From Daldinia sp. FL1419 (lineage: Eukaryota; Ascomycota; Sordariomycetes; Xylariales; Hypoxylaceae), in assembly GCA_025201765.1 (NCBI GenBank), contig MU623413.1, positions 62,001-126,000 of the forward strand: 64,000 nt of DNA, read 5' to 3'. Below, in pieces: positions 23,501 through 34,127 of this stretch. Positions within the stretch are counted from its first letter, which is position 1, and each line of letters starts with the position of its first letter. A program made the position numbers and the translations under genes. The notes under the pieces are model-generated. The model was given only the letters and a program-made list of their open reading frames with translations. It had not been told where the DNA came from and did not search any database.

Positions 23501-26500
23501 AAGGTTTCTGATTTCACTGTTGGGCGTCAGAATGTTGGTTATGTCAAGTTTAAGGTACCCGTCGACTTGACTTCAGTCGATATCGACAACATATTTGGTG
23601 GCATTGTCATCCTCGAGCCGCGGTCTGCAACGGTATACCCTAATGCTGCCAAGAAGCCACCCGTCGGTAAGGGCTTGAACGTTCCAGCTATCATCAACCT
23701 CGAGAATTCATGGCCTCGTGCTTCTCGAAAAGGAAAGCCTGTCTCACTGACGAAACATATTGAGCGCTTAAAGAGAATCCCGGACACTAAGCTTGAAAAT
23801 TATAACGTGGAAACTGGTGAATGGACCTTTTCTGTGGAGCATTTCACTACATATGGGTTGGATGAATCGGATGAAGAAGAAGTTGAAGCCAAGCCTTCCG
23901 ATCGCCCGTCAGCCCACGCGTTAAACAGGCGAGGGTCGCCATCACCGGCTCCCGATTCTGATGACGCTGCGTCTGATGTGAGTGACGTTTTGAAGGATAA
24001 ACGAAGCCGTCCCGCACCCCCAGGCGCTTTTGATCCTGAACATGATTCTTACGTCGAGGAAGAAGTAGGAATGGTGGCAGTTGCTATATCCCAGCCGTCT
24101 TTTTTAGCTAATCGCTCCGTGGGTTCTACGTCCAATGCTCTGGTCCCTATGGACCAAGACGATATGGACGATGAATATGCGACGTCCGAGGCACATGAAG
24201 ATGCGAGTGCTTCCCTCGGACGGCATCTTGCCGCGGAGCGTGACGACGACTCGTTCGATGGATCGCAATTCGATACTGTGCCAGAGACTCCCGCCGGTAT
24301 CATGAGAGCCCGGATGCGGGCAATCAAAGGTTCAGCGACGCCGATAAAGGTTCAGGTCTCATCCGGAGATGATTGGATGGATATGCTCAGCAAGACGATC
24401 AGCCCAAAGAAGCGAGACCGGGCCCTCTTGAAAACAATCAACGAAACCGAGCACTATCGTGCATTAGATGAGGCCCCTCGCGAGACTTCTCCTACGAAGA
24501 AACGCATAGTGCCGGATAGCCGGGGCTTCGCAACAAGTATTGATCTGATGAACTCGTTGTTTGAAAAGGCCAAAACTCCAGCCGAAAATCTGCAGGCGTC
24601 TGTTCGGCCCAAGGGTGTCAAGGTTCGTACTAGATTTTATGGCGGTCGCACTCCGTTTAAACGCGGACAATATACTAGGCAGGAGTTGCGTTTGCTAATT
24701 TTTAATGACAGTGGCCATACAAACGACTTACAAAACATCTCGACGAAAGCGAGATGGACGAAAAGGACCGAATCTGGCACGATACCATACGGCCTACCTG
24801 GGGTCCAAATGGCACCCTTGTGTTTTCCACTACGCCAAGTTCGTCGGCATTCGGAAGGTCAAGCCGTATATCTGAAAAGAATGGATTAATGACTGTACTA
24901 AAGGGCGGTATTGTATCAGAATCTCAAGACATCCGAATCGCTAAATTCACGAATGAGGTATGTGCAAATACGTAATCACACTTAGCAATCACTAATATAG
25001 CCTCTTCAGATGTCTGCTAGAGCTATCGAGGTACACACCAAATTAGCACAAGTTCAACTTATCGACGGCATACCAACCGTTAGATTAAACCCAAAGACAG
25101 TATTGAAGGACTTCTCTGTCGGGGGTAATATAAAGAACGCAGCCGACGAGCATGAGAAACTTGTCTGGGAACTTGCTAGCGTACTCTTCGATAGTATCAA
25201 GATCCCCATAGACCTTCAAACCGACCCTGATGCGCTAGAGAAGATTCGCCGGGAGAACCTGTCGCGCTTTTGGGAGCGTATGGTAGAAGAACAGACGAAT
25301 AAGATGGCTGCGATGGCCGGATCCAGCGAAGAAAAGGCCTTGGCTTCTTTATCTGGCCACCGGATCGCAGAGGCTTGCAAACATCTACTCGACGGCAAAA
25401 ATTTTCGCCTTGCTACTTTAATTTCTCTCATCGGTAGTAACGATATCGTGAAGAAAGATGTAAGGGAACAGATGAAGGGGTGGCAGGATGCGAATGTGTT
25501 ATCTGAATTTTCGCAGCCGATTCGCGCACTTTACGAAATGCTCAGTGGAAATGTTTGTGCTTGTGAAGGAACCAAAGGGGCATTAGAGAATCGCACTGAG
25601 TCGTTCTTAATTTCAAAGAGGTTCGGTCTCAACTGGCAGCAAGCTTTGGGGCTAAGGCTATGGTATGCGATTTCCACGGAAGATAGCATTGCGGATGCGG
25701 TAGAGAAGTACAAGGAGGATGTGGATCAAGACAGGGAATTACCACCCACTACATGGTTTATCGAACATGGTATCAAGGGTATCTGGAATGATCCAGATGA
25801 AGATTCACGCGAAGACCTACTCTGGGGATTATTGCGATTATACTCCGACACTCAAGTGGATTTGGAAGCGATACTACGACCGGAAAATTCTCAGTTATCC
25901 CCTCTCGATTTCCGACTATCCTGGCAATTAGGACAAGCGTTGACTTCAACCGGACGTGTCTCATTCGGGAGGAATGCCGTTGAAAAGGCCGATGCCGCTA
26001 CTATCTCCTTCGCATCACAGCTGACGAACGAGGGTAGTTGGGTTGAAGCAACATTCGTTCTTTTACATCTTACGGATCCCGAGGCACGATCCAAAGCCAT
26101 CCAAGATCATTTGTGTAGGCACGCTGGGCTGATCGGAAACGAAGAGTCGACCAGCTTCAGTAAACTCACGGTGGACTTTAAGGTTCCGAGGCAGTGGATT
26201 TGGCATTCAAAAGCACTGTTCGCGCGGAGCGTTAAGAAAGACGCAGGCGCTGAAGTTCAATGCCTTCTTCGCGCAGAGTCGTGGGCTGAAGCCCATCGTA
26301 CTTTTATCAAAGAAGTTGCGCCATCCACCATCATCGAACGTGACTACGACACCCTAGCCGACCTACTGCAACAGTTCGAGGGTCATCATTCACAGGTGCC
26401 TGACTGGAACGTCGGTGGTGAAATCTACAAGGCTTTCCTTCAACTGATGGGCTGCCAACGACGAGCCGAGAATCCGCCCTCTGCTTTGGTCAATGCTCTA

Positions 26501-26784
26501 CTCGATGGCTTGCCCGCCATGCACGGAAATACTCCCGAAGCTGGCATCACAGAATACGCAGCTTTGACAGATATGGCAGCCGAAGTGGCAAAGGTGGTGG
26601 CAGGTATGGCAAAGGCAGGAGAGGTAAGTTATGTCATCAATCCTAAAATTGTTGAATACTTATTAACGTAAATTAGATGGAACATGAGCGCATTCTACAC
26701 CTGCCCTTGACGGAGGACGTCTTATTGAAACACTCCAGGGATCTCGCCTGGTCACACTACTCAACAGTGATAGCAGGCCATTGA
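20519..26784 (+). CDS. NUP145: nucleoporin Nup145 / Nup98-Nup96 precursor with autoproteolytic domain
   Basis: Nuclear pore precursor that self-cleaves into a GLFG-rich Nup98-like half and a Nup96-like half of the Y (Nup84) complex. The model join(20519..20633,20717..20821,20916..24622,24712..24957,25010..26623,26677..26784) gives 1964 aa. FG/GLFG repeats fill about residues 1-640. A Gle2-binding (GLEBS-like) segment sits inside them at about 195-250 and includes KKWSAEELRLADYAAGRR. The nucleoporin autopeptidase domain spans about 920-1055 and ends at HFTTYGL: the cut would fall between F1050 and T1051. The C-terminal half contains WPYKR, RIWHDTIRPTWGPNGTLVF and a helical Nup96 domain to the stop. 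The 89-base intron at 24623-24711 is supported because it joins VRPKGVK to WPYKRL in frame. The last exon adds about 35 residues. A GLEBS motif plus Nup96 in one gene is the ancestral layout, as in animal Nup98. Confidence 0.94.
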
Positions 26785-27379
26785 GTGCTTTTGAATCCGC
26801 AATAGTACGGGAAGGAATGAAACAGATATTAAAGGCAATCCCTATTTCTGTGAAAAAAATTAACAGTAACCCCCCTATAGTAGATAGTCTCATCGAGGGA
26901 TTAGTCACGTGTCAGGCTTGGTCTAAGCATACGTCGGGAGAGGGCAAATTAAACCAGCCCGCAATAGGGGAATTATGATGTTCAGGATTTCTGATGTCAT
27001 TCGGATGACAACGGGAAGGCGATTGTATTCATGTAGCATAATAAATAAAGTAGCTAGCATAAAATTTTTGCTAATTCCCAAACTCAACTGTCGCCATGTG
27101 ATGTGCATATTGTAGGTATCCCTACCCACGATGCATATACCGTTTTACTCTTTGAAGTTTGGAACCATAATATCCTTGCTATGGAACTTGATGCGGATAG
27201 AAAAAAATCTGGGTATTGGCCTAATAATTCAGTATATGCATTTCCATTCTCGAGTTTACTAGCAGATGATATCATTCCATATGAAAGATGTGATACCCAT
27301 CCTGTCTCCTAATTTCAAAGGTATCCAACCTAGCATAAGCATGAATGGGGAGCATGAGATATAGCAAATTAAACACGCA
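26785..27379. other. convergent intergenic region NUP145 / P450
   Basis: AT-rich 595 bases between two convergent genes; nothing beyond 3' UTR sequence is supported. Confidence 0.5.
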
Positions 27380-29292
27380 CTACTCCGCCACAACTCTCTC
27401 GTAACGTAAATACAGCGAATTGCTCTTTGGGTGCCCCGTATAAGCGTCAGTCGGCTCGATGCCGTTGTCGTCCACAACATGACTGGTGTAATTCGTGTAG
27501 ATGGCTGCAACTAGGAGTTTCATATCTATGTTGTAATTACTAGTGAGTCATGTGTAGTAACTAGGTTTCCAAGGTGGACGAATATAGGCGATAGGGAATT
27601 TTTGAAGAATAATGCCAAAAGAGAAAGGGAATCACAGACCGTGCATAGCAAAATTTGACCCTAGACACATCCTCCCGCCGCTCGAGAAGCCCCAGAAATG
27701 TCGATTGACATCCTTTTCCTTCCCCTTCCCCTTCCCCTTTTCTTCCGCACCGTCTTCTTCGGCGTCATTATCTTGACGCAGCCACCGCGTATAATCCCAG
27801 GTCTCGGGATCCGGGAACGCGACCTCGCTGCGGTGTAAATTATACGCCGAAGCCGAGACGCGGGTACCGCCGGGGATTTCATACGGCCCGATACGACAGG
27901 AAGGCGCGGGAGCGACGCGTGGTTCGGGACCGCCGGCTGGGGCGTACCGGCGGACCGTTTCCATGACTATGGCGTGTAGAAGGGGAAGGTTGTCGAGTTG
28001 TTTCGGGTCTGGAAGGGGTGCTTTGCCATCGTGACCGATCTTCGGGCTGGGGTTTAGCGTTAGGAGTTCAGCGCGTAGGGATTTTTGGAGCGGTGGGGAT
28101 TGGGAGAGGTGGTAGGAGAGATAAGTTAGTGCGACGCCGGTGGTTTCTTGCCCGGCTAGGACGTGGTCGAGTATTTCAGAGGCGATTGTCAGATCTCGCT
28201 GCTGGACTTGGGGGGTTGGTATATGGTTAGCCCCTTATCGAGGGTTCAAAAAGGGTGTGATTTCGTTATAATACATACTAGCAGTCGTGTATAGCGATGA
28301 TTCTGTGCCGTTTGTCTCATACTCCTTCTCGATACCAGCCAGCAGTGCACGCACAACGACCGGGTCATCGGCCGTGTTGACGGCGGATTCCTCACTTACG
28401 CCCTCACTCTCGAGGAAGCGAATCGTAGCATCGCTCAACTCCTTACACCATGCTTCGAGTTCCCTGTTTGCGGCGTGTACCCAAGCAGGCGTAGGGTCAA
28501 GACCCATAACTCTCAGGACCTTGGATAGCCGAGGGAGTTCCTGAGCAAAGAACCCATATCCCTTACGTGTGGTATACAGCTCGAGCCAATGGTCACGGTA
28601 GGATTTTCGGCGGATAAAGTCAGCGCTCCGCCGCGCACCAAAGCAATATGCCGATATGAAGTCCATGGCAGTCGCGCAGAACAAAGAGTGCACATCAATA
28701 CCGTGGGGCTGCTGAGAGGTCAACACGGACTCCTGGATAAGAGGTAGTAGCCGCGAGTTGATGATGATGTCGGCCTGGGCGGCTAGAGCAGGCGAGGTGC
28801 TGATGTACGATTTAGAATACACGTGGGACACCATCCTCTTCCGCAGAGAGTGGTGCTTTGCGTGTGTGGAGGAAAATGTACATGGAACGCTGCGTATGGC
28901 TTAGCATATCTCGTTCATGTTGAAAGGAGTGAAAGGAGAGAATGGCAAGGTATGTACCCGTAGTTATCGAACAGCGAGTACCACTCGTGTTTATCGAAAC
29001 CACCCTGGTAAATGGTCTTGACGGCATCGACGCTATCGACGCTCAGCTCATTAGGGCCAACACGTACGACAGGACCGTGCTGCTTGTGGGCGGCGTGTAG
29101 AGTTCGGTTCTCACGACTATTAAACCGAGCCCAGAGAATCCAAGCCGGGGAGAGGGAACAAGACCAGTGAGGAGTTGGGATTATAGAGAGCGGCGAGAAG
29201 ACGGCAGGATACAAGACGTATTTATAGATTAATATGGCAGTAAGAGTAAGTGAAGCTGGGAGATATAAGTCGGGGAGGTTAGATGCAGCCAT
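27380..29292 (-). CDS. cytochrome P450 monooxygenase (family unassigned)
   Basis: Membrane-anchored haem-thiolate monooxygenase; substrate unknown. The model complement(join(27380..27525,27640..28206,28279..28889,28958..29292)) gives 552 aa. An N-terminal hydrophobic anchor lies at about 13-35. VPCTFSSTHAKHHSLRKRM matches the C-helix region of fungal P450s. The I-helix carries AGQETTG (about 330), the K-helix ETVRR supplies the ExxR glutamate and arginine, and the haem loop FSSGGRMCLG holds the ligand C496. All core motifs are intact, so the gene looks functional. Before the haem loop there is an odd acidic/Lys-rich insertion (AEEDGAEEKGKGKGKEKD), encoded by a CCCCTT-type repeat. The third exon uses an AAG acceptor, the weakest of the splice calls, but it is the only one I found that keeps frame. 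No reductase or synthase gene is adjacent. Confidence 0.9.
27714..27744. repeat. CCCCTT-type repeat inside P450 coding exon
   Basis: About four to five imperfect CCTTCC/CCCCTT units encode GKGKGKEK on the minus strand in the loop before the haem-binding motif. It keeps frame and looks like a recent slippage expansion. Confidence 0.7.
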
Positions 29293-30288
29293 GATAATAG
29301 GGGAGTATCGTGAACAAGAGTGCCATGAGCATACGTCCTAGGCAATCTTCTTCTTTTTTCTCTTTTTTTTTGTGTGTGTATACTGGCTTTTAAATCAAAT
29401 AACTATAATATATAATATAATATAAGAAGAAATGGGTATATATATGGGTTTAATATTTAATATATGTACAATATTAACATATTCCCCTTCAATTTCGAAT
29501 CGCAGCATCGACCTTGGGAACTTATTGAATTATATCTCCCGAATTTCTACCAAGAAGCCGTGTTATCAACACCGGACCTTCGTCTTTTGCATCGGTAGTG
29601 CTTAATGCAATATTCATATTTAACCGGTTCTAAACGCATTCACAATAGAGTTAGTTGCGTTTAGCGGGAACTCTGTATAAATCGAATTTTCTACTCGATA
29701 CCTCGTGGATGACTGGAAGAATTAAGTTATTAATATTATTATTTAGACATCTGAGTCACCGCGTTGAATTGAGGACCCTATGGATTACTCAAGTCCTAGA
29801 TTAACGGCGTTACAGGGCTACGAGGGTTAGACGAGGCGACGATGACAGGTACCTATGAATGATTGGCTGGTATAATATACGGAGGTTGGCGTTTTACTTG
29901 GAGTCAGAGTTCTTTGACTCATTTATTATTTGCGCTAAAATCCCCCTTTAATAATTTTCTAAGCATACAAAACATTGCAAGCACCTCCTGCCTACCTACC
30001 TACCTAGGAGGTACCTACATAATTACTTAATAGTTACTATGTACCATACCTATAGTTCCTTATCGGCCTACGAAAAAGAAATCGCCACAGACCCTACGTC
30101 ATACATGCTAATTACGGATTTCACATCATATCTCGCTAACCTTAGGTCAGTCTTTTATCAATAACCAACTGCCGTAAACAAGAGAAGTACAAACTTACGT
30201 ATTATCCAACTTCCATATACCACCCAAGCTACCTGGCTTCTTTCATTCTTATTCCACTCTATAAAATCATCTATGGATTTCAATTTCC
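29293..30288. other. divergent intergenic region P450 / F-box gene
   Basis: About 1 kb with a T run near 29358-29369, a very AT-rich stretch at about 29400-29480 and an ACCTACCTACC palindromic cluster at 29991-30019. No gene is supported. Confidence 0.5.
29991..30019. repeat. (CCTA)n and AGGTACCT cluster
   Basis: Four CCTA units run into AGGAGGTACCTA, upstream of the F-box gene. It is a member of the dispersed palindrome family. Confidence 0.8.
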
Positions 30289-30302
30289 ATGGAGTCCCTT
30301 AG
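30273..30302 (+). promoter_or_regulatory. overlapping uORF at the F-box gene start
   Basis: An ATG 16 bases before the main start opens a 9-codon frame (MDFNFHGVP) that stops at TAG inside the main coding sequence. Both ATGs have weak -3 context and G at +4. If the leader includes it, initiation there would bypass the main ATG and lower translation. Confidence 0.45.
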
Positions 30303-32220
30303 AATATCCGACGAGGCTCCAAGCCTCACGACATTACCCGCAGACATATTTTACATCGTCCTCACTTACCTAGATACGGCAAAGAGTGTTGCCCATTTAT
30401 CTGCAACTTGCAAAGGCTTGCATCATCTCGTTGCCGAAAGCGGCTGGCGTATATTTGTTACTTCACGTTTCGGTACATTTGAATTATCTGAAGTTTCATC
30501 TACTGCCGAATGGAAAGATCGTGCCTTTTCGTTAACTTCGCAGTCGAGAGATTGGGATAGGCGCGCCTTTGCGGTCAGCGCCTTGAAGCCCGTGGTAAAA
30601 AACCGCGGGCGCGGCGCCAGTCGTTTCAACCCCTCCCAGTCTATCCCTAGCAATATCATAGTCGATGCCCATCACCGACAAAAAGGCAATGACTCTCAAG
30701 ATGTCGTATTCTGGGGTGCTGGCGAGGATATCTTTGGTTTACTGCGTCATACCCGAGGATCTAAACCCTACAGCGATGAGTGGCTTAGTAGCAAAGGCGC
30801 TACGTCTGGCTATCGTTCCGGTAGAGACGATATTACTTGCGTGTCCATATTAAAGGATGTCAAATACAACTACGGTCAAGGAGACGATCCTCAAGTGATG
30901 GTAGGCAGGGCCAGTGGCCACTTACACTTATTGTCGATGAGTGCCTCGAATTTTGGGAATGCGCTTTTGGATTTTAGACCTTGTAAACCATCCGCGGGAC
31001 TCGAAAATGAGGCTATCCGCCAGGCCGAAATCCAGTCTCTCGACGTCAACTACAAGCGAGGCATGTTGGCGGCAGCGACTAAGCAGAATATCCTAACCTA
31101 CTCTCTTAACCCTGACAGACAATCCGTTCACAGTGCAAATAGCGAGGATGGCGAGGATGCCTTGGAAGCGGGTGCTACGCCTTACGTTCGGGCTGACGAC
31201 GCTCTCGCATTAAAAGATGATTCTCGAGCGGGAGCATTCGAGTTCATACGATCCATCAAATTCGTTAATGGGGACACTCTAGCGGTAGGCTTGAATAAGG
31301 GCTCCAAGCCACTTCAATACTTGAAATACACACCAGCGGGGGTTGACATATCGTTCGCTGCAAAGGCAAGCAATACTCATAATGCTACCAACGACTATAA
31401 GCTCAGAACAGTCAGGGCAATACTACCCGTAGATACGAGCCCGCTAGGCGGCAGCAGCGGAAACTCTGTACTCAGCTCATGGGACGATGGGACGATTCGT
31501 TTTCAAGACTTGCGTACACCATCTCCTGTAGATCAAGTATTTCAAGACAACTTTGATCTATCGACCCCGATTAACGCCCTACTCTCGCGGGGTCTCGAGC
31601 GGTTTGTTGCTGGTAGCGCTTATTCCCCGGTGCTAAAGGTATTCGACTACCGCTGGCCTAAAGCCTATTATCACACCGAGGGTCTCCCTTGCGGGAATGA
31701 CGAGCCCTATCCAGCGCCTCGCCCCCCAACCATCGTAACCGAGCCATCCTTCACCGACGACCGAGTTACATGTGACTACATGACTGGTAGGCGGTGCCGC
31801 TGGCATGAGTTGTCGAGACACGATTTCTACAGGCCAAACTTTACTATGTGGCTCCCTGCCTCGGCCAGCGATACTTCGCCCATCTACACTCTCGCGTCAC
31901 CCTCAGACGACTCACCGACGCTATTCGCAGGTCTTTCGGGGATGTTAGTCGAGGTCACCTCCAAGAGCAGCACGCGACCCCAAACACAACCGGGTTTTGG
32001 ACCGGCGAAGGACCTCGCATACGTGCGACAATTCGATAGTGTAGCCTTCATCGATACGGGCTCTGGGTTCCCAGTGGAGGATGTCTCGCAGTCGCAGCGC
32101 GTACCCCCGATGTACCGTCAAATTCGGAGGGACGTGGCCGAACGCAGTCGCGAACACCCCGAACGTGCTGTCTGGAGGAAGAGACACCGCTTGGATGAGT
32201 GGTTGGCCCGTTGTGCTTAG
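30289..32220 (+). CDS. F-box protein with WD40-like propeller
   Basis: Likely substrate receptor of an SCF ubiquitin ligase. It is a single exon of 643 aa. An F-box lies at about residues 14-55 (LTTLPADIFYIVLTYLDTAK...CKGLHHLVAE), the surface that binds Skp1. The rest shows weak beta-propeller repeats: ITCVSILKDV, VMVGRASGHLHLLSM, FIRSIKFVNGDTLAVGL, SVLSSWDDGTIRFQDLR, RFVAGSAYSPVLKVFDYRW, and a late YTLASPSDDSPTLFAGLSG. Canonical WD dipeptides are mostly missing, so the blade count is uncertain. The C-terminus is Arg-rich (RKRHRLDEWLARCA). No target can be inferred from the neighbours. F-box proteins with divergent propellers are common in fungi; I cannot match it to a named yeast protein. 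Confidence 0.85.
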   Translation: MESLRISDEAPSLTTLPADIFYIVLTYLDTAKSVAHLSATCKGLHHLVAESGWRIFVTSRFGTFELSEVSSTAEWKDRAFSLTSQSRDWDRRAFAVSALKPVVKNRGRGASRFNPSQSIPSNIIVDAHHRQKGNDSQDVVFWGAGEDIFGLLRHTRGSKPYSDEWLSSKGATSGYRSGRDDITCVSILKDVKYNYGQGDDPQVMVGRASGHLHLLSMSASNFGNALLDFRPCKPSAGLENEAIRQAEIQSLDVNYKRGMLAAATKQNILTYSLNPDRQSVHSANSEDGEDALEAGATPYVRADDALALKDDSRAGAFEFIRSIKFVNGDTLAVGLNKGSKPLQYLKYTPAGVDISFAAKASNTHNATNDYKLRTVRAILPVDTSPLGGSSGNSVLSSWDDGTIRFQDLRTPSPVDQVFQDNFDLSTPINALLSRGLERFVAGSAYSPVLKVFDYRWPKAYYHTEGLPCGNDEPYPAPRPPTIVTEPSFTDDRVTCDYMTGRRCRWHELSRHDFYRPNFTMWLPASASDTSPIYTLASPSDDSPTLFAGLSGMLVEVTSKSSTRPQTQPGFGPAKDLAYVRQFDSVAFIDTGSGFPVEDVSQSQRVPPMYRQIRRDVAERSREHPERAVWRKRHRLDEWLARCA

Positions 32221-32495
32221 AGGCGTCAGCATATAAATGGCTTTAGATTATAGAGGAAAGGAGATGTTTTGCATTCCTCTTGGGAATAGCGGTAATAATA
32301 TACATATATAGAAACTAGCGTTATGGAAAGTTAGGTATATAGGTCGGTTATAAACATAGGTATTCTTCGTACAGTATTAAGCCCTTGCCCAGCTTTCAGT
32401 ATAAGCATTTCTCACACGTCCCGTATATACTCATCACCGTAGACATTATCGTATAGACACCTTTGAACTATAAACAGTGACAACGCTTCTAGTTA

Positions 32496-34127
32496 TCACA
32501 TAGCAAATTCCACATCCAGACCATCCATCGCAAATCCATCTTGGCGCTTCGATATTACGACCTCTACAGCGCGCACCGGCTCTAGGATATGTACGGGAAG
32601 AACACCGTCGTTCTTAGGTGGCACATCGATCTTGCCGCCGCGAGCGGGCTTCATGTCGAACTGCAGCACGACGAGCGCGACAAAAGCCAGGATCTCGTTC
32701 ATCGCGAAATGCCGACCGGGACACAACGTCTTGCCACCGCCGAAAGCGCGGAACGCCGCCGGGTGGAACGCGTTGCTCTGTTTTGTTCGGGGCTTGGTAC
32801 CGGACCCGGGGTCCGTAGCTTCGGCGTCGGAGTTGCTGTTGGTCTTGTCGAGGAATCGCTTCGGGTTGAAATCGGAAGCATCGGCGCCCCAGATCCGCTG
32901 GTCTGCGTGGATCACGCCGCCTGCGATTTGGACGACGGCGTTTTTCTTGAGGAAATACTGGTTTGCGAGGAGGTGGTCTTCTTTGACTACGCGTGTGGAG
33001 TACGTGTCCGAGCCTAGGCGTAGACACTCGCGGTATACGGCTACGAGGACGGGGCACTTGTCCCGGAGGTCGGAGATGCGCAAGGCGTAGCCTGGCCTGT
33101 CGGTGCGCGGTGAAAGAATGGCTTCGATTTCTCGGCGCACGGTGGTGAGGAGAGTCGGGTCCGCGTATAGGTGTAGTAGGATCCAGAAGGTAGACGTAGT
33201 TGCGTTGACGATGCCAGCGAACAGGAACGAGAGCTCCTCGCGTGCGATAGCGGGCATAGCCCAGCCGTGCTCGAGGGCGATTTCCACGCGCTTCTGGACG
33301 ATCTTGGACCCGGACGATTTATGTCGGCCCGCTTCGAGATACGTTAATAATGCCTCGGATAACTTCTCCCGGCCGGTGTAGGCTCGACGCGCGGTAATGG
33401 GCGGGACGATGTTCATAAGGAGCGAGCCTAGGCCGTGGTCGAAGTCCCAGAAAGAACCCTCGAGAGCAGGGTCTAGGGCGATAGGGTTTTCCGGTCCGTA
33501 GAGGTATCGCGCCGTGGATAATGTGACAAGGTGCCGAACCCAGGATAACAGGTCTGTGACGCCGCGATTTGAAGTAGAGGCATATGCGGCGATTTCGTTC
33601 TTCATCTCCGTAGCGGCGTCTAAGCTGAGCTCGCTCAGGTACTCTCCAGGGCCAAGCCACACAGAAACCATATCCTGAATATCAGGTAAAAAGCCACGCT
33701 CGTCGCCAGGGCCGGGATCAAGATTCTTGCGAGTGATCTCGACCGTGGCATCGTCCAGCCCAAGCACGCGCTGCGTGACTTCCGGAACAACCGGGTTGAA
33801 CGATAGGATCCTCGACGCGCGCTGTACGGCGGCGGCAAGCGAGGGATCCGTGACAACGTAAATGCGGGACCCGGGTACGGGTAAAGTGAAGATGGGTAGC
33901 TGCTGGTTGCGGATGCCGAGGTTCTTGATATACCTACCGCCCAGCAGTGCCATGCCTAGGAGGTGCCCGATCAAGGGGACAGCAGGAGCGATAACAGGAG
34001 GCTCGCGCGGATCGATCTTGCGCGAGGAGATCTGGTACGCGATGAAGTACAGCGTGATGCCGGCGACAATGGCCGTGGTGCCGGATGAGAAGGGCCACCA
34101 TTCTGGGGCGATTTCACTGAACGTCAT
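32496..34127 (-). CDS. cytochrome P450, CYP7/CYP8-like clan
   Basis: Haem-thiolate enzyme, possibly acting on a sterol or lipid; substrate unknown. It is a single exon of 543 aa. An N-terminal membrane anchor lies at about 17-35. The K-helix ExxR is in YRECLR, and the haem loop FRAFGGGKTLCPGRHFA holds the ligand C469. The I-helix reads FAGIVNATTSTFW, without the usual acid before Thr-Thr. A similar N-x-x-x-x-FW pattern is, from my knowledge of the families, found in animal CYP7 and CYP8, as is the FGxGxxxCPGR haem loop, hence the clan call. The gene is more GC-rich than its neighbours and has long antisense open frames, which follow from the GC-rich third codon positions. It differs clearly from the P450 at 27.4-29.3 kb, so they are not recent duplicates. 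Confidence 0.9.
   Translation of the reverse strand: MTFSEIAPEWWPFSSGTTAIVAGITLYFIAYQISSRKIDPREPPVIAPAVPLIGHLLGMALLGGRYIKNLGIRNQQLPIFTLPVPGSRIYVVTDPSLAAAVQRASRILSFNPVVPEVTQRVLGLDDATVEITRKNLDPGPGDERGFLPDIQDMVSVWLGPGEYLSELSLDAATEMKNEIAAYASTSNRGVTDLLSWVRHLVTLSTARYLYGPENPIALDPALEGSFWDFDHGLGSLLMNIVPPITARRAYTGREKLSEALLTYLEAGRHKSSGSKIVQKRVEIALEHGWAMPAIAREELSFLFAGIVNATTSTFWILLHLYADPTLLTTVRREIEAILSPRTDRPGYALRISDLRDKCPVLVAVYRECLRLGSDTYSTRVVKEDHLLANQYFLKKNAVVQIAGGVIHADQRIWGADASDFNPKRFLDKTNSNSDAEATDPGSGTKPRTKQSNAFHPAAFRAFGGGKTLCPGRHFAMNEILAFVALVVLQFDMKPARGGKIDVPPKNDGVLPVHILEPVRAVEVVISKRQDGFAMDGLDVEFAM

Noticed and set aside
32589..33090. Several overlapping ORFs antisense to the second P450
   Set aside because: They follow from GC-rich codon use; the P450 frame on the minus strand has all core motifs.
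27380..34127. Possible secondary-metabolite cluster around the two P450 genes
   Set aside because: No synthase, transferase, transporter or cluster regulator nearby; the gene between them is an F-box protein and the two P450s are unrelated.
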